Below are positions 38,136-46,012 of a stretch of DNA of 64,000 nt, in pieces. Position numbers and translations under genes: made by a program. Every line of letters starts with the position of its first letter. Within the stretch, counting starts at the first letter, position 1. Origin of the DNA: Lewinellaceae bacterium (GTDB lineage: Bacteria; Bacteroidota; Bacteroidia; Chitinophagales; Saprospiraceae); assembly GCA_020636195.1 (NCBI GenBank), contig JACJYH010000002.1, positions 372,001-436,000 on the forward strand. Direction: 5' to 3'. Below the pieces are notes generated by a model. That model was not told the origin of the DNA. It made no database searches and saw only the letters and a program-made list of their open reading frames with translations.

Positions 38136-38624
38136 TTACTCTTCGGCATTATCGTAATCAAAAGGTAGCACTTTTTCTTTTTTAACCTTGGAGAGCGTCA
38201 TCAAAGTTTTTAATCTTTCTATTTCTTCAATTTGAGAAAGAGATTTGAATAACAATTTTTCGTAAGTAGGAATGTCCTTGCACACAATCTTAAGAAGGAT
38301 GTCGGCTTCACCTGTGATGACATAACACTCGGTAATTTCAGGCACCTTCTTAATTTTTTTAATAAAATTCTCTAATGCATCTTTTTTGTTCCAAGCCAAT
38401 GAAACAAGCACATAAGTTTTTACATTGAGGCCAATGGCACTTGAATCCACTTTGGCATGATAGCTTTGAATGATATTGGATTGTTCCAATTTTTTTACTC
38501 TTTCTAATGTTGGAGCTGGAGACAAGCCAATTCTCTTTGACAATTCCAGGTTTGTTATTTTACTATTTTCTTGGAGCAATCTCAAAATCTTGAGATCGAT
38601 CTTATCCATTTTGTAGTCTGACAT
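38136..38624 (-). CDS. Lrp/AsnC-family transcriptional regulator
   Basis: 162 residues from the ATG at 38624; the 30 upstream in-frame residues are not Lrp-like. The N-terminal helix-turn-helix 'LDLKILRLLQENSKITN'-type region includes 'LELSKRIGLSPAPTLERVKKLE' (about 25-46), and the C-terminal RAM ligand-binding domain has 'ITECYVITGEADILLKIVC'. Such regulators sense amino acids. It converges with nothing and is divergent from the outer membrane protein gene at 39034, a possible target. Confidence 0.92.
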   Translation of the reverse strand: MSDYKMDKIDLKILRLLQENSKITNLELSKRIGLSPAPTLERVKKLEQSNIIQSYHAKVDSSAIGLNVKTYVLVSLAWNKKDALENFIKKIKKVPEITECYVITGEADILLKIVCKDIPTYEKLLFKSLSQIEEIERLKTLMTLSKVKKEKVLPFDYDNAEE

Positions 38625-39033
38625 TTTACAATATTTAAAATTTTGTTTGTTAAAATGATATAAAAAAGAGTGCAAAGAAAATAATATTTGCTGACAGGGC
38701 AAAATATTAGGCAATGATAAATGATAAAAATTTTATGATTTTCATCATTTGTAATGGTTTATACTTATTTTTCCTAAAAAACATAATAAATATGTTAATA
38801 AAAAGAAAATAGCTTACTAAAATATTGTTTCCATAAAGCAGGAGCCATATTTTTATTTTACATTACGTAGATTTACTTATTTTTATTGCGATTTTTGATT
38901 TTCATTCTTCGATTGATTTTGTCCTATTTTCGTAATCTACACGACCTTATTACATTTTTTAAAATACTTGTCTGAATATGCCATGAAATATTATCTTTAC
39001 AATTTAATTTCTAAAATCATTAATTTATTTCGT
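38625..39033. other. Divergent gap between the Lrp-type regulator and an outer membrane protein
   Basis: 409 bases, AT-rich, with no gene. An imperfect -7 box (TATTTTCG, about 38926) precedes the plus-strand gene. I see no clear palindrome that could be assigned as the Lrp operator. Confidence 0.45.
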
Positions 39034-39741
39034 ATGAAAAACATAGTTATCTTTCTCATGCTCATGATATCCACAGGAATCTATTCACAAAAACAAATCG
39101 TGTGGTTTGATACCGGTTTGAAGGTGCAATATGGTGCAGCAGGCCTTATGAATTCAGCAATCACAGATTCTGATGAATACAACCACAAAATAGGAAAAGG
39201 ATTGTCCTATGGTGGTAAGATAGGGATCAACTTTGCGTACAATGGTGTAGCCATCGATGTGATGAAAAGCAGCTTCACCCAGGATTTCACAAAGAAATCA
39301 ACTAATTCCATTTCAACAATAGATTATAGTGGTTTGGATATCTACGTTTTGTTTAGAAATGCGAAGAATTTGGGATATTTTGAAATAGGACCAAAACTTG
39401 CCCTAGTGAAAAAAGTAACCAATACGGCTACTGGAACAGAAACCGATGTGACTGCAGATTATGAGAAGAATAATATTGCTGCGGTGCTTGGTTTTGGAGC
39501 CAATATCATGGGTAATGACGGTAGGTTTAGTGGTATTTTGGGTGTAAGGTTTGAGTATGGAATTACTGATCTAGGACTAAAGGATAATATGACTTCTCCA
39601 GTTCAAGACGTGTCCATCTATAGTGACGGTTACCAAGCATCCCATCCACTTTTTGCAGGTGTAGTATTTGAATTGAATTGGGGTATAGGATATTTCGGAA
39701 AGGCGCAGTGTGGTGCTAGATCGAAGTTTATCATGTTTTAA
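39034..39741 (+). CDS. Outer membrane beta-barrel protein
   Basis: 235 residues from the ATG at 39034, which begins the signal peptide (MKNIVIFLMLMISTGIYSQ); the upstream 22 in-frame codons are leader. Alternating strands with Gly and aromatic residues ('LSYGGKIGINFAYNGVAIDVM', 'YFEIGPKLALVKKV', 'GILGVRFEYGITDLG') fit an 8-strand OmpW- or PorT-like barrel. It has no named motif. A tRNA gene follows 84 bases later on the same strand. Confidence 0.72.
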   Translation: MKNIVIFLMLMISTGIYSQKQIVWFDTGLKVQYGAAGLMNSAITDSDEYNHKIGKGLSYGGKIGINFAYNGVAIDVMKSSFTQDFTKKSTNSISTIDYSGLDIYVLFRNAKNLGYFEIGPKLALVKKVTNTATGTETDVTADYEKNNIAAVLGFGANIMGNDGRFSGILGVRFEYGITDLGLKDNMTSPVQDVSIYSDGYQASHPLFAGVVFELNWGIGYFGKAQCGARSKFIMF

Positions 39742-39808
39742 GGTGGATTGAAGTATAAAAACCAAAATCTTTTCTAATAGGATTGGTAGGGCTAGGCAGA
39801 AAAATTGC

Positions 39809-39816
39809 TACCTTTG
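39809..39816 (+). promoter_or_regulatory. -7 box upstream of tRNA-Arg
   Basis: TACCTTTG, a perfect TAnnTTTG, ends nine bases before the tRNA, the right distance for direct tRNA transcription. Confidence 0.6.
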
Positions 39817-39825
39817 CAATTCTTT

Positions 39826-39902
39826 GGCCTCGTAGTTCAACTGGATAGAATATCAGATTTCGGCTCTGAGGGTTGGGGGTTCGAATCCTCCCGGGGTCAC
39901 CA
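39826..39902 (+). tRNA. tRNA-Arg (anticodon UCG)
   Basis: 77 bases fold as a tRNA: acceptor GGCCTCG with CGGGGTC (one G-T pair), D-arm, anticodon stem TCAGA/TCTGA around loop TTTCGGC (anticodon TCG), five-base variable loop, T-arm GGGGG-TTCGAAT-CCTCC, and a genome-encoded CCA end. It reads the CGA codon and its wobble partners. The 160-bp repeat (copy 2) begins 12 bases downstream. Confidence 0.93.
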
Positions 39903-39914
39903 ATTAACATTTAT

Positions 39915-40074
39915 GAGTATGTTTAAAATTTATCCTTTAGCAAAAAATTGTGTTATTTTGGCAACAAATTCGTTAAATTTTTCGTCTTATTGCCCACATT
40001 CGACTGCAAAATTTGCCTTTTTTCGCTCAAAATAATTCCATTTCATTATCCAAAAACAAAATTTAAACATACTC
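39915..40074. repeat. 160-bp MITE-like element, copy 2
   Basis: Second copy, with perfect 13-base ends (GAGTATGTTTAAA and its complement). Highly similar to copy 3 at 49885, less to copy 1. It sits immediately after tRNA-Arg. No coding potential is seen. Confidence 0.85.
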
Positions 40075-40140
40075 TAAAGCAATATCTACAATTGAAGCTT
40101 TACTGCATATAATGCAAGGAAATTTTTATTTCATATAGTT

Positions 40141-40178
40141 GGAAAAAGAAAAAGCCGAAGCGTTTGACTTCGGCTTTT
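40141..40178 (-). terminator. Terminator for the peroxiredoxin gene
   Basis: A perfect 11-base-pair stem (40150-40160 with 40168-40178), 7-base loop; the minus strand continues into CTTTTTCC. It lies 38 bases after the stop of the gene at 40216. Confidence 0.8.
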
Positions 40179-40215
40179 GTTATTACACCAATTTAAAATA
40201 CAACAAAGTAATTGT

Positions 40216-40902
40216 CTAATTGAGCGGAAGGGATTTCGTGCAGAAAAACCAATCTTTGCACTGCACTTCATCAGATTCCATTCTATCTTTTGCGGTTCCA
40301 CATGACCCAGCTGGAGGTACGATGACATCATCTCCGGGTTTCCAGTCAGCAGGCGTAGCTATAGCATATGCATCAGCTGTCTGCATGGCAATCAATGCTC
40401 TTTTGAGTTCATCAAAATTTCTACCCAAAGATAATGGGTAATAGATAATTGCTCTGATAACGCCTTTAGGATCAACGAAAAATACAGCTCTGACAGCTTT
40501 TGTGCTCGATTCTCCCGGTTGGATCATTCCATATTTTTTCGAAACTTCCATGGTGATATCTTCGATCAGGGGAAACTTGACTTCGATATTTTTCATGCCA
40601 TTGAACTCGATTTTTTCTTTGATGGTTCTAAGCCATGCAATATGACTGTATAAACCATCCACTGATAATCCGACCAAAGAGCAATTCAAAGCTTCAAAGT
40701 CTTTTTCCAAATTAGCAAAGGTCATAAACTCTGTCGTACAGACAGGTGTGAAATCTGCCGGATGGCTAAAGAATATCACCCATTTGCCTTTGAAATCTGA
40801 TGGGAAATTTATCTCCCCTTGCGTAGTCACAGCCTTGAATTCCGGTGCTTTGTCACCGATTCTTGGCATGGAAACTACTTGTGGTTCTATGGTTGTGTCC
40901 AT
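40216..40902 (-). CDS. Peroxiredoxin (1-Cys/Prx6-like)
   Basis: 228 residues. The peroxidatic Cys is in 'HPADFTPVCTTEFM' (about 51-64). The long C-terminal extension typical of Prx6-type proteins is present ('PADWKPGDDVIVPP') and ends in a Cys-containing tail. It reduces peroxides in the cytoplasm; the reductant cannot be told. A 30-base gap to the next minus-strand gene suggests a shared transcript with the sulphur-transferring protein upstream, a plausible pairing in redox and persulfide stress. Confidence 0.92.
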   Translation of the reverse strand: MDTTIEPQVVSMPRIGDKAPEFKAVTTQGEINFPSDFKGKWVIFFSHPADFTPVCTTEFMTFANLEKDFEALNCSLVGLSVDGLYSHIAWLRTIKEKIEFNGMKNIEVKFPLIEDITMEVSKKYGMIQPGESSTKAVRAVFFVDPKGVIRAIIYYPLSLGRNFDELKRALIAMQTADAYAIATPADWKPGDDVIVPPAGSCGTAKDRMESDEVQCKDWFFCTKSLPLN

Positions 40903-40932
40903 ATAATTCTATTATTTATTTAAAATTTTTAA

Positions 40933-42357
40933 TTATAGTAAAGTGGTAGGACAAACATAGTCTGTCAACTTGAACATACCGCTACTTTTGATTTCATTGA
41001 AACCACCATCTACGTTGACGAAATTCTCGTAACCACGTGATTTAAGTATGGAAATGAAGCTCATAGACCTATAACCACCGGCACAATGCACATAATATGT
41101 GATGTCGGGATTGACGACCTTCATAGAATCATTAACGTAGTCCAATGGTGCATTTTCAGCATTGACGATGTGCTCAGAATTAAATTCACTGGCTTTTCTG
41201 ACGTCCAAAATCGCAATTTTAGGATCATTAGCTTCAGCTTGAGCAAATTCTGCAGCAGTGATATTTTTTACTGTATCGATCTCCTTGCCTGCTGCTCTCC
41301 ATGCATCCATACCACCGTTGAGATATCCCAATGTATAATCGTATCCGACACGTGCCAATCTTGTGACTACTTCTTCTTCTCTACCATTGTCTGCTACAAC
41401 CAAGATCTCCTGCTTGATATCCGGTATCAATGTACCAACCCAAACAGCAAAACTTCCATCTATGCCTATATTAATAGCATTTGGAATAAACCCTGACGCA
41501 AATTCCCTTGAACTTCTTGTATCCAATATCAAAGCATGCGTTTCATTAGCTAGAAGCTCAAATTCTCTAGGGTTCAAGGCTTTGTTTCCTCTTTCTAAAA
41601 CTGTATCGATGCTTTCATAACCTTGAATGTTCATCAGTACATTTTTTGGGAAGTAACCTGGAGGAGGCATCAAACCATTCAGCACTTCACCAATGAAAAG
41701 TTCTTTTGTCAATTCTGGGCGTAATGCGTAGTTGGTTTTCTTTTGATTTCCTAGGGTATCAGATGTTTCTTTGGACATGTTTTTTCCGCAAGCGCTACCG
41801 GCGCCATGCGCTGGATACACGATGAGGTCATCATTCAAAGGCATGATTTTGTTTCTTAGAGAATCAAAAAGATGGCCTGCAAGCTTTTCTTCTGTCAAGT
41901 CAGATATCACGTGCTGAGCCAAATCAGGCCTTCCCACATCGCCTATAAATAAGGTGTCACCAGTGAAAAGCGCTGTTTCTTTTCCGTTTTCATCGATGAG
42001 AAGGTAACAACTACTTTCCATGGTGTGTCCTGGAGTATGCAATACTTTGATTTTTACGTCACCAATATTGAACACTTCACCATCTTGTGCGATGTACGTT
42101 TCAAATCCGGTTTTAGCTGATGTCGGTCCATACACAATTTTTGCTCCTGTTTTCTTGGCAAGATCGATGTGACCTGAAACAAAGTCAGCATGAAAGTGTG
42201 TCTCAAAAACATATTTGATTTTAGCGCCATTTTTTTCAGCCTTCTCAATGTAAGGTTGAACTTCTCTCAATGGATCAATGACGATTGCCTCGCCTTTGCT
42301 TTCTACATAGTATGCACCCTGTGCAAGACATCCTGTATAAATTTGTTCTACTGTCAT
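40933..42357 (-). CDS. Metallo-beta-lactamase-fold hydrolase with two rhodanese domains (persulfide dioxygenase-like)
   Basis: 474 residues. The N-terminal MBL domain has 'THFHADFVSGH' (about 53-63), 'HTPGHTMESSCY' and 'TGDTLFIGDVGRPDL' (about 150-164), as in ETHE1-like persulfide dioxygenases. Two rhodanese modules follow. The first lacks a catalytic Cys at the expected loop ('VVADNGREEE'), and the second has it ('YVHCAGGYRS', about 428-437). It probably oxidises or moves persulfide sulphur. It is co-directional with the peroxiredoxin, forming a redox/sulphur pair. Confidence 0.88.
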   Translation of the reverse strand: MTVEQIYTGCLAQGAYYVESKGEAIVIDPLREVQPYIEKAEKNGAKIKYVFETHFHADFVSGHIDLAKKTGAKIVYGPTSAKTGFETYIAQDGEVFNIGDVKIKVLHTPGHTMESSCYLLIDENGKETALFTGDTLFIGDVGRPDLAQHVISDLTEEKLAGHLFDSLRNKIMPLNDDLIVYPAHGAGSACGKNMSKETSDTLGNQKKTNYALRPELTKELFIGEVLNGLMPPPGYFPKNVLMNIQGYESIDTVLERGNKALNPREFELLANETHALILDTRSSREFASGFIPNAINIGIDGSFAVWVGTLIPDIKQEILVVADNGREEEVVTRLARVGYDYTLGYLNGGMDAWRAAGKEIDTVKNITAAEFAQAEANDPKIAILDVRKASEFNSEHIVNAENAPLDYVNDSMKVVNPDITYYVHCAGGYRSMSFISILKSRGYENFVNVDGGFNEIKSSGMFKLTDYVCPTTLL

Positions 42358-42496
42358 GATTTAATTAATAAGTTATTGATTTGATTTAAAAAACATGGCA
42401 AAAATATAAAGTGTTGTGGTAGATGGTTGTGACGTAGGTTACATAGTGGATATCAATGGAAAAAAATAGGTCATTTTGCTATTTTGGGACTGTTGA

Positions 42497-42834
42497 ACAA
42501 ATGCGTACCGATACGGGTTTAATGATGACCGACTGGAGCCGTGATGTAGCGGCAATCGAGTGAACGATTTCACTCGATAATAAGGGAACCGAGTAAAAAC
42601 ATTTCTCGGTGTGGCAGTAAGCAAAAGTGGTGTCTGCATTTATATTGAAATGTTAGTTTTTGAAGAGTTTGGTATCTTTTGCGGGATTCAGGATCTATAA
42701 CCCAAGCATAGCTAGATTTTTGTCTGTCGATCCTTTAGCCAACCATCCGAACCAGGTAGATAAGAGTCCATACAGTGCGTTTTGGAACAATCCAATCAAG
42801 TACAATGATCCAGATGGAAGGTGTCCTATTTGCC
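42497..42834 (+). repeat. Degraded RHS core, cassette A
   Basis: Begins with codons for TNAYRYGFNDD, the RHS-repeat core signature, and ends with the core closing region coding ARFLSVDPL and NDPDGRCP. About 130 bases between them are full of stops and contain two inverted repeats (42555-42578 and 42588-42610). The whole block is strongly similar to 44268-44600. It marks the junction of a former large RHS protein with its exchangeable tip. Confidence 0.8.
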
Positions 42835-43505
42835 CGATAATTTATGCTATTGCGTTAGGTTTTGGCATTGGAGCTGGAGCTGACGCTACGGTTCAAATAG
42901 CATCCAATAAGATCCAAGGAAGGCCAGCTTTTGAAAACTATTCTGTTTCATCTACTTTGATTTCGGGAACTTTTGGTAGTTTGTCAGGAGGAACTGGCAG
43001 TGTTGCAAATACAACAATTAGAACTGGAATTAATATAGGTCTTGCAGCAACCGAATCTGTGTCCAAACAAGTTATAACAGATGATGCTGTAGCAAAGGGT
43101 TTAAGTGGTGATTTTTCAGGGTTTCAAGAAAATTCTAGTAACATATCTGTAACTCAGGTAGTTTCTGATGTAGTAATGGACAGAATAAGTGCCAATGTAA
43201 AAGTAGTTGGAAGCGATGAAGTCAAGGTAATGGAAAGGAAATTAGATAGGACTACTAGAATTTCTAGGAATGATCCATTTTCAAAAGGTCGAGCTGCAAA
43301 TCAAAGAAATGCACAAAGAAGGTTAAACAATGCCAATAATGTCAATAATTATGTAAGTTCAACGGTCGGAAATGCTTTACAAAATACATCGGATGAAGTT
43401 AGAAGTAATATGACTATTGAGAATAACCCAGATGTACCAATTTTATTACCATATCAGGTAGCGCAAGATAATACAAGAGTAAATGTAGTTTTGCCAATTA
43501 GATAA
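42660..43505 (+). pseudogene. Orphan RHS C-terminal tip A (unrecognised toxin domain)
   Basis: An open frame of 281 codons from a TTG. Residues 6-57 are the RHS-associated core ('FRIYNPSIARFLSVDPL', 'SPYSAFWNNPIKYNDPDGR'). After 'CPICPIIYAIALGFGIG' comes a Gly-rich, partly hydrophobic segment (58-115) and then a basic, Asn/Arg-rich tail ('RAANQRNAQRRLNNANN'). The tail is not a toxin fold I know. It lacks its own signal and the large RHS body, so it is an orphan tip, silent unless recombined onto a full RHS gene. The adjacent 43516 gene is its likely immunity partner. Confidence 0.7.
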
Positions 43506-43515
43506 CAACAATTAA

Positions 43516-43920
43516 ATGATGATAAGAAGAATAATTATAATTTTTGGATTCTTATTTACACTTCTGTGGCTTGCAAATAATTTAAAAAAATCAGCTTCAA
43601 GACTACCTTTAGAAGTTTTCAATAAGCCTGTTATTGTTAAGGTTGTGGAACTACCTTTGTGTGGACGGTCTAATATTATTGTTGTAAGTTATCAAGATCA
43701 TACATATCGTATCTCAATTAATAAGAATGACTGCATTGAAGGTAAGTATAGAATAGGAGATACATTAGACGCTATCTATAACCCACGACTGGACGAAATG
43801 AACCCTAAGGATTTTGTAGGGGTTTACAGGTTAAATAAGGTATTTATAGTTTTGGTAGGAATAGCATTATTTGTATATATTTACATTTTGAATTCATGTA
43901 CTAAAGGTGATAAACGATAG
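43516..43920 (+). CDS. Two-helix membrane protein, putative immunity protein A (DUF3592-like)
   Basis: 134 residues with an N-terminal membrane helix (about 4-20), an exported beta domain ('SYQDHTYRISINKNDCIEG', 'YRIGDTLDAIYNPRLDEMNP') and a second helix (108-126). The helix-strand domain-helix plan with 'G..Y.iGD...i.YNP' resembles DUF3592 proteins. It follows the toxin tip A by 10 bases on the same strand and is closed by a terminator, the position of immunity genes in RHS cassettes. That role is inferred from position only; a membrane immunity protein would suggest a membrane- or envelope-acting toxin. Confidence 0.65.
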   Translation: MMIRRIIIIFGFLFTLLWLANNLKKSASRLPLEVFNKPVIVKVVELPLCGRSNIIVVSYQDHTYRISINKNDCIEGKYRIGDTLDAIYNPRLDEMNPKDFVGVYRLNKVFIVLVGIALFVYIYILNSCTKGDKR

Positions 43921-43928
43921 GCAAACTT

Positions 43929-43958
43929 AAAAGCCTTTGAGCAATCAGGGGCTTTTTT
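43929..43958 (+). terminator. Terminator of cassette A
   Basis: A 12-base-pair stem (43929-43940 with 43945-43956, two G-T pairs) with loop GCAA and a T run. It is homologous in position and loop size to the terminator of cassette B. Confidence 0.75.
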
Positions 43959-43962
43959 ATTT

Positions 43963-44100
43963 TAGGCCAAAATAGCTTGTAATTTATTTATAGCTATGAA
44001 AGCGTCGGACATTGCAAAGATATGCTATTTATCTTTGGCTTCAACTTTATTGATGTCCTGTAATCGTTTTACAGTTTTTTATCGAATTTACTGCTGATGA
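43963..44100 (-). pseudogene. Relic of an HTH (XRE) gene, 3' part
   Basis: About 140 bases nearly match the 3' half of the intact XRE gene at 45515 ('ccaaaatagcttgtaattta', 'ttgatgtcctgtaatcgttt'). Substitutions and indels disrupt it, and the similarity stops near 44100. It shows that cassette A once had the same downstream HTH gene as cassette B. The remaining bases to 44267 hold no recognised gene. Confidence 0.75.
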
Positions 44101-44267
44101 CTTCCCCAGCTGGTCGTAGTATTTACTACTTCCGAGTGCTGCCACGGCTGTGCCATAAATCAGGGACAAGTACAATAAACGAAAACTACCCGACAGAAAA
44201 ATTTGAGTGTCTTGTGTTTGAGTAAAACATGCCAGTACGAACGTATAGAAATCCAACATTTGCCACA

Positions 44268-44600
44268 ACAAATGCGTATCGATATGGGTTTACAGATGAC
44301 CAACTGGTGCCGTTTGTAGCGGCAATCGAGTGCACGATTTCACTCAATAGGAAGGGAACCGAGCAAAACTTTTCTCGGCGTAGTAGTCAGCAAAAGTGGT
44401 GACTGCATTTATGTTGAAATGGTAGTTTATGGCGAATTCGGCAGTTCTTGCGGCAATCAGGATCTATAACCAAGCATAGCTAGGTTTTTGTCTGTGGATC
44501 CGCTGACGGATCATCCAAATCAAGTAGATAAGAGCCCATATTCAGCGTTTTGGAACAATCCCATCAAGTACAATGATCCCGACGGAAGGTGTCCAATATG
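44268..44600 (+). repeat. Degraded RHS core, cassette B
   Basis: Second copy of the block at 42497. It starts with codons for TNAYRYGFTDD and ends NDPDGRCPIC. A single C is missing within 'ccc' relative to copy A at the codons for YNPS, shifting the frame. The same hairpins are present at 44325-44348 and 44358-44379, with compensatory-looking differences. The internal 130 bases contain stops in all useful frames. Confidence 0.8.
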
Positions 44601-45126
44601 TTCGTATATCATCATCGGCTTTTTAATGCTTGAATCTCAACCAGCAAGTACACCTGGAAGTCATAAAGATCATGTTACAATAAAACAAGCTCAAGATGAA
44701 TTCAACATAAGCCAACTATTTCCATTAATTCCAGGTGGAAAAGCAGCAAAACCATCGCAAATCGTTGCAGGTAGAGTTAGCAACGAGATTAAGAATGAAG
44801 TAAAGGAAGAAGTTGTCAAAAGAGTCACTCCGAGAAAATCCACTAAGGAACAAGTTACTCAAAATCAACCTAGAGATGCTGAGGGAAGAATGATTGACCC
44901 GAATACTAAAGAACCATTAAAGACTGGCGAAATTGATTTAGGTCATAAACTAGGTTATGAATGGAAAACAAGAGCACAGATGCATAAAGATAAAGGGAGC
45001 ACAAGACAGGAGGTAATAGAGACAGAAAATAATCCATCTTTATACCAATGGGAGGACAGGTCAGCTAATAGAAGTCATAAATATGAATTAAAAGAGGGAA
45101 GCTATAAGACATCTAAAGATAATTAA
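44488..45126 (+). CDS. Orphan RHS C-terminal tip B: GH-E family nuclease toxin (HNH/ENDO VII superfamily)
   Basis: 212 codons from a TTG, without a true start. Residues 1-37 are the RHS core end ('LSVDPL'-like start, 'SPYSAFWNNPIKYNDPDGR'). The toxin part (about 130-200) has 'TGEIDLGHKLGYEWKTR' and 'ENNPSLYQWEDRSANRSHKYE', which I recognise as the GH-E pattern of polymorphic-toxin nucleases. The Gly-His-Glu residues of the motif are visible. It lacks the RHS body and any delivery signal, so it is a silent tip or a reservoir for recombination. A matching immunity gene follows after four bases. Confidence 0.8.
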   Translation: MSVDPLTDHPNQVDKSPYSAFWNNPIKYNDPDGRCPICSYIIIGFLMLESQPASTPGSHKDHVTIKQAQDEFNISQLFPLIPGGKAAKPSQIVAGRVSNEIKNEVKEEVVKRVTPRKSTKEQVTQNQPRDAEGRMIDPNTKEPLKTGEIDLGHKLGYEWKTRAQMHKDKGSTRQEVIETENNPSLYQWEDRSANRSHKYELKEGSYKTSKDN

Positions 45127-45130
45127 AAGG

Positions 45131-45463
45131 ATGAATAAAAATTTTAAAATACCAAAGGATAAAATAAAAGAACTTATTAAGCCTATGGGTGGCTGTTTCG
45201 CCACAGACAGCATTACGGTCGAAGGGAATAAAGTATTAGTAATGATTAGGGATGAACCATCATTTGAAAATGATAGCGGTTGGTTTTTTATGTCTGGTTT
45301 AGAAAGTCAAGAATACATTGATGACCCACAAAATATTATGATATATGAAGTCAATACGATTGCTAATTACGATACTAGCATTATTCCATTTTTAAATTTT
45401 CCAGTAGGTTCACGATTAGAAAGATATTCCGATGTTGATGAATTTCAACTTATTGAAGAATAA
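45131..45463 (+). CDS. Immunity protein, Imm33/DUF2185-like
   Basis: 110 residues. 'GGCFATDSITVEG' near the start, 'SGWFFMSGLESQEYIDDPQN' and 'YEVNTIANYDTSIIPFL' with 'PVGSRLER' match the pattern of DUF2185 (Imm33) immunity proteins, which commonly pair with nuclease tips of RHS and WapA-type toxins. It lies four bases after the GH-E tip with an AAAAGG just upstream of the ATG, and a terminator follows. It would neutralise the GH-E nuclease in the cytoplasm; the pairing is inferred from gene order. Confidence 0.83.
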   Translation: MNKNFKIPKDKIKELIKPMGGCFATDSITVEGNKVLVMIRDEPSFENDSGWFFMSGLESQEYIDDPQNIMIYEVNTIANYDTSIIPFLNFPVGSRLERYSDVDEFQLIEE

Positions 45464-45483
45464 ATATAAAACTGTTATTTTAT

Positions 45484-45513
45484 AAAAGCCCTTGAGAGGT
45501 CAAGGGCTTTTTT
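45484..45513 (+). terminator. Terminator of cassette B
   Basis: A perfect 12-base-pair stem (45484-45495 with 45500-45511), loop GAGG, T run to 45513; the AT-rich flank also lets it serve the converging XRE gene. Confidence 0.88.
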
Positions 45514-45514
45514 A

Positions 45515-45847
45515 TTAAGCCAAAATAGCTTGTAATTTATTTTTAGCTAAGAAAGCGTGGAGCATGGCAAAGACATGTTCTTTATCTTTGGCTTCAACTT
45601 TATTGATGTCCTGTAATCGTTTGACCGTTTTTTTATCAAACTTGCTGTTGATGCCTTGCCCTACGAGATAGTCTAAGGAAACATCAAAAGCATTGGCTAT
45701 TTTTTTAGCAGCCTCAATAGAAGGTACTGCTTCGCCACGCTCATATTTACCAATCATCTCTCGAGAAACACCGCTTTTAGTAGCAAGTTCCGTTTGTGAC
45801 CAGTCTTTTTGTTTGCGTAAAGTTGTGATTATCCTACCTATTTCCAT
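45515..45847 (-). CDS. XRE-family HTH transcriptional regulator
   Basis: 110 residues. The N-terminal HTH covers about 8-62 ('LRKQKDWSQTELATKSGVSR', 'MIGKYERGEAVPSIEAAKKIA', 'FDVSLDYLVGQG'), and a short C-terminal helix tail follows. A relic of the same gene lies beside cassette A, so the regulator travels as part of the RHS-tip cassette or flanks it as a recombination partner. A -7-like box (TATATTTG, minus strand, 45897-45890) lies 43 bases upstream. Its target is not evident. Confidence 0.88.
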   Translation of the reverse strand: MEIGRIITTLRKQKDWSQTELATKSGVSREMIGKYERGEAVPSIEAAKKIANAFDVSLDYLVGQGINSKFDKKTVKRLQDINKVEAKDKEHVFAMLHAFLAKNKLQAILA

Positions 45848-46012
45848 TGCTTAAAATGCTTAAATGTGTCCTATAATCGTAACAAAGTACAAATATACGT
45901 AATTAAAAGACAGATGGAAGGAAAATTATATTAGTTTATTAATTAATTGTACTGACTCAAAAGTTCTGAAAAATATATGTGATGAATTTTTGGGGGAACG
46001 ATACAGGCCTTT

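Noticed and set aside
39902..39915. tRNA-Arg 3' end as an integration (att) site for the element behind it
   Set aside because: The 160-bp repeat contains no integrase and does not duplicate the tRNA end; no second copy of the tRNA 3' sequence was seen downstream. Adjacent placement is likely chance.
42439..42639. 66-codon minus-strand open frame across the RHS core
   Set aside because: It is the reverse shadow of degraded RHS-core DNA and hairpins; it has no domain and no conserved counterpart in cassette B.
44047..44271. 74-codon minus-strand open frame between the cassettes
   Set aside because: It runs from HTH-relic sequence in the wrong frame into unassigned DNA; nothing recognisable.
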